A stretch of 64,000 bases of DNA from Sipunculus nudus (taxonomy: Eukaryota; Annelida; Sipuncula; Golfingiida; Sipunculidae), in contig CM049314.1 of assembly GCA_026874595.1 (NCBI GenBank), positions 9,478,729 to 9,542,728 on the forward strand. The letters run 5' to 3'. The position numbers and the translations under genes were made by a program. The notes below the pieces were generated by a model that did not search any database, was not told the origin of the DNA, and saw only the letters and a list, made by a program, of their open reading frames with translations. Each line of letters begins with the position of its first letter. Within the stretch, counting starts at the first letter, position 1. Shown in pieces: positions 63,113 through 64,000 of the stretch.

Positions 63113-64000
63113 TCTCTACTGTTTTCTAAAGATCTGAACATGTGATCACATGATGACATAAACATAAGCAAGCAGGCTTTCAGATCATCCAACCCGGAAA
63201 ACACGTAATTGTTTAATTTTAATTATATGTTGTTATGAAAATCTATTCAGTGTAATGCTTTTCAATCTGTTCCTACTACAATTACATATTTTTTCTCATC
63301 ATAGGGTATATGAATAGGCCCACACTATGACAAAAGATGACAAAAAATAACGCATCAAATGTGATACAAAGACGTTAATGCAATCAAAATAAAATTGAAT
63401 GAAGTACTACATGACAGGTTAATATGATTTTAGTTCATCATCATAGGCAAAAATATATACAATGAACGAAGTTTAAAGATCACGGTAGAATCATATTTGT
63501 AATTATGCATTAATATATATTAAAACCATTAGAATACATATATTTCAAAATTACATGGTATCTAAGGAGGAATCAACGGAAATAAAGAGAAAACAAAATA
63601 AGTCTCTCTTAAATACGGAAACTTCAAAAAGGACTTCACAGTTCTGATACCTGCTGACAGTTTGTTCAATTTGAATGGTCTTGAATAGACAAATGAAGTT
63701 TAAAATGTCCGGGAAAGGCAAATTATTTTTAGAATTCCCTCTTGTTTGGCACAAATATGGGTTGATGTCAGATTGAAAAATTCCTGATTAAGAGGATAGT
63801 GCTTGGCTATAAAACATTTAAAAATTAAAAATAATAAACATAAACGTTTATTAACTTTTATCATCAAGGATATATTTATCACTAAAACGAGGTACACAAA
63901 TACCTCTTTCAGTGGAACAACTTAAAAGTTCATGCGGGAGTCGAGCTTGAGATAGATTATTACAAATTACCAAACACACCACGGAAACACGTTTCCTAGT
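63113..64000. other. AT-rich sequence at window end, no gene seen
   Basis: The ORFs present are short and low in complexity. No repeat family from elsewhere in the window was recognised. Confidence 0.45.

Overview
This window looks like nuclear DNA from a marine invertebrate, most likely a mollusc and probably a bivalve. It is AT-rich, has no operons, and has intron-split genes with GT-AG boundaries. It is full of (TA)n, (CT)n and poly-C/G tracts. It also carries a 'GTGACCTTGACCTTTGACCT'-type repeat that I associate with bivalve genomes. The taxon is an inference from repeat style and protein content, not a database match. Most of the 64 kb is mobile or simple repeat. The real coding content is four small multi-exon genes forming two paralogous pairs, all predicted to be secreted.

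Pair 1: a gene on the + strand (five exons, 9413-11748, 281 aa) and its relative on the - strand (seven exons, 25730-21118, 278 aa). Each has a signal peptide, a six-cysteine module with identical cysteine spacing (C-x7-C-x5-C-x21-C-x4-C-x3-C), and a C-terminal domain with a G-D/E-x-(L/I)-(I/L)-G-(I/F)-Y-x-P ... IPF motif, probably a beta-sandwich. Exon joins agree in phase throughout. The - strand gene has one extra intron and a tiny final exon.

Pair 2: two + strand genes (40662-42425, 234 aa; 55346-59209, 340 aa). Each has three exons with all introns in phase 1: signal peptide, then a PAN/Apple-like domain plus Ser/Thr-rich linker, then a second PAN/Apple-like domain. The last exons are both 257 nt and align without gaps. 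The linker has expanded in the second gene.

Mobile DNA by region: 1-8.7 kb is old dispersed repeat with a decayed LINE reverse transcriptase (6.96-7.22 kb). A second LINE RT remnant of L1/Tx1 type sits just 3' of the - strand gene (20.7-21.0 kb). Two 1.2-kb pogo/Tigger-like DNA elements with a broken transposase N-terminus lie at 26.1 and 28.6 kb. A 5.9-kb structure at 29.8-35.8 kb has 172-bp inverted terminal repeats. Each repeat carries a hammerhead-ribozyme-like motif, and next to the right one is a Penelope GIY-YIG endonuclease remnant. Its interior is filled with ~145-bp and 469-bp tandem repeats. Helitron termini, one with a nested TIR element, lie at 42.5-44.4 kb. Two tRNA-derived SINEs are at 52.6 and 62.8 kb, and an LTR-like block is at about 60.8-61.4 kb.

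The rest (13.9-15.5, 16.5-20.0, 35.8-40.6, 44.4-47.2, 53.0-55.3, 59.2-60.8 and 61.4-64.0 kb) shows no convincing gene. Splice structures were assigned by eye from phase, splice-site and paralogue agreement, without transcript data.
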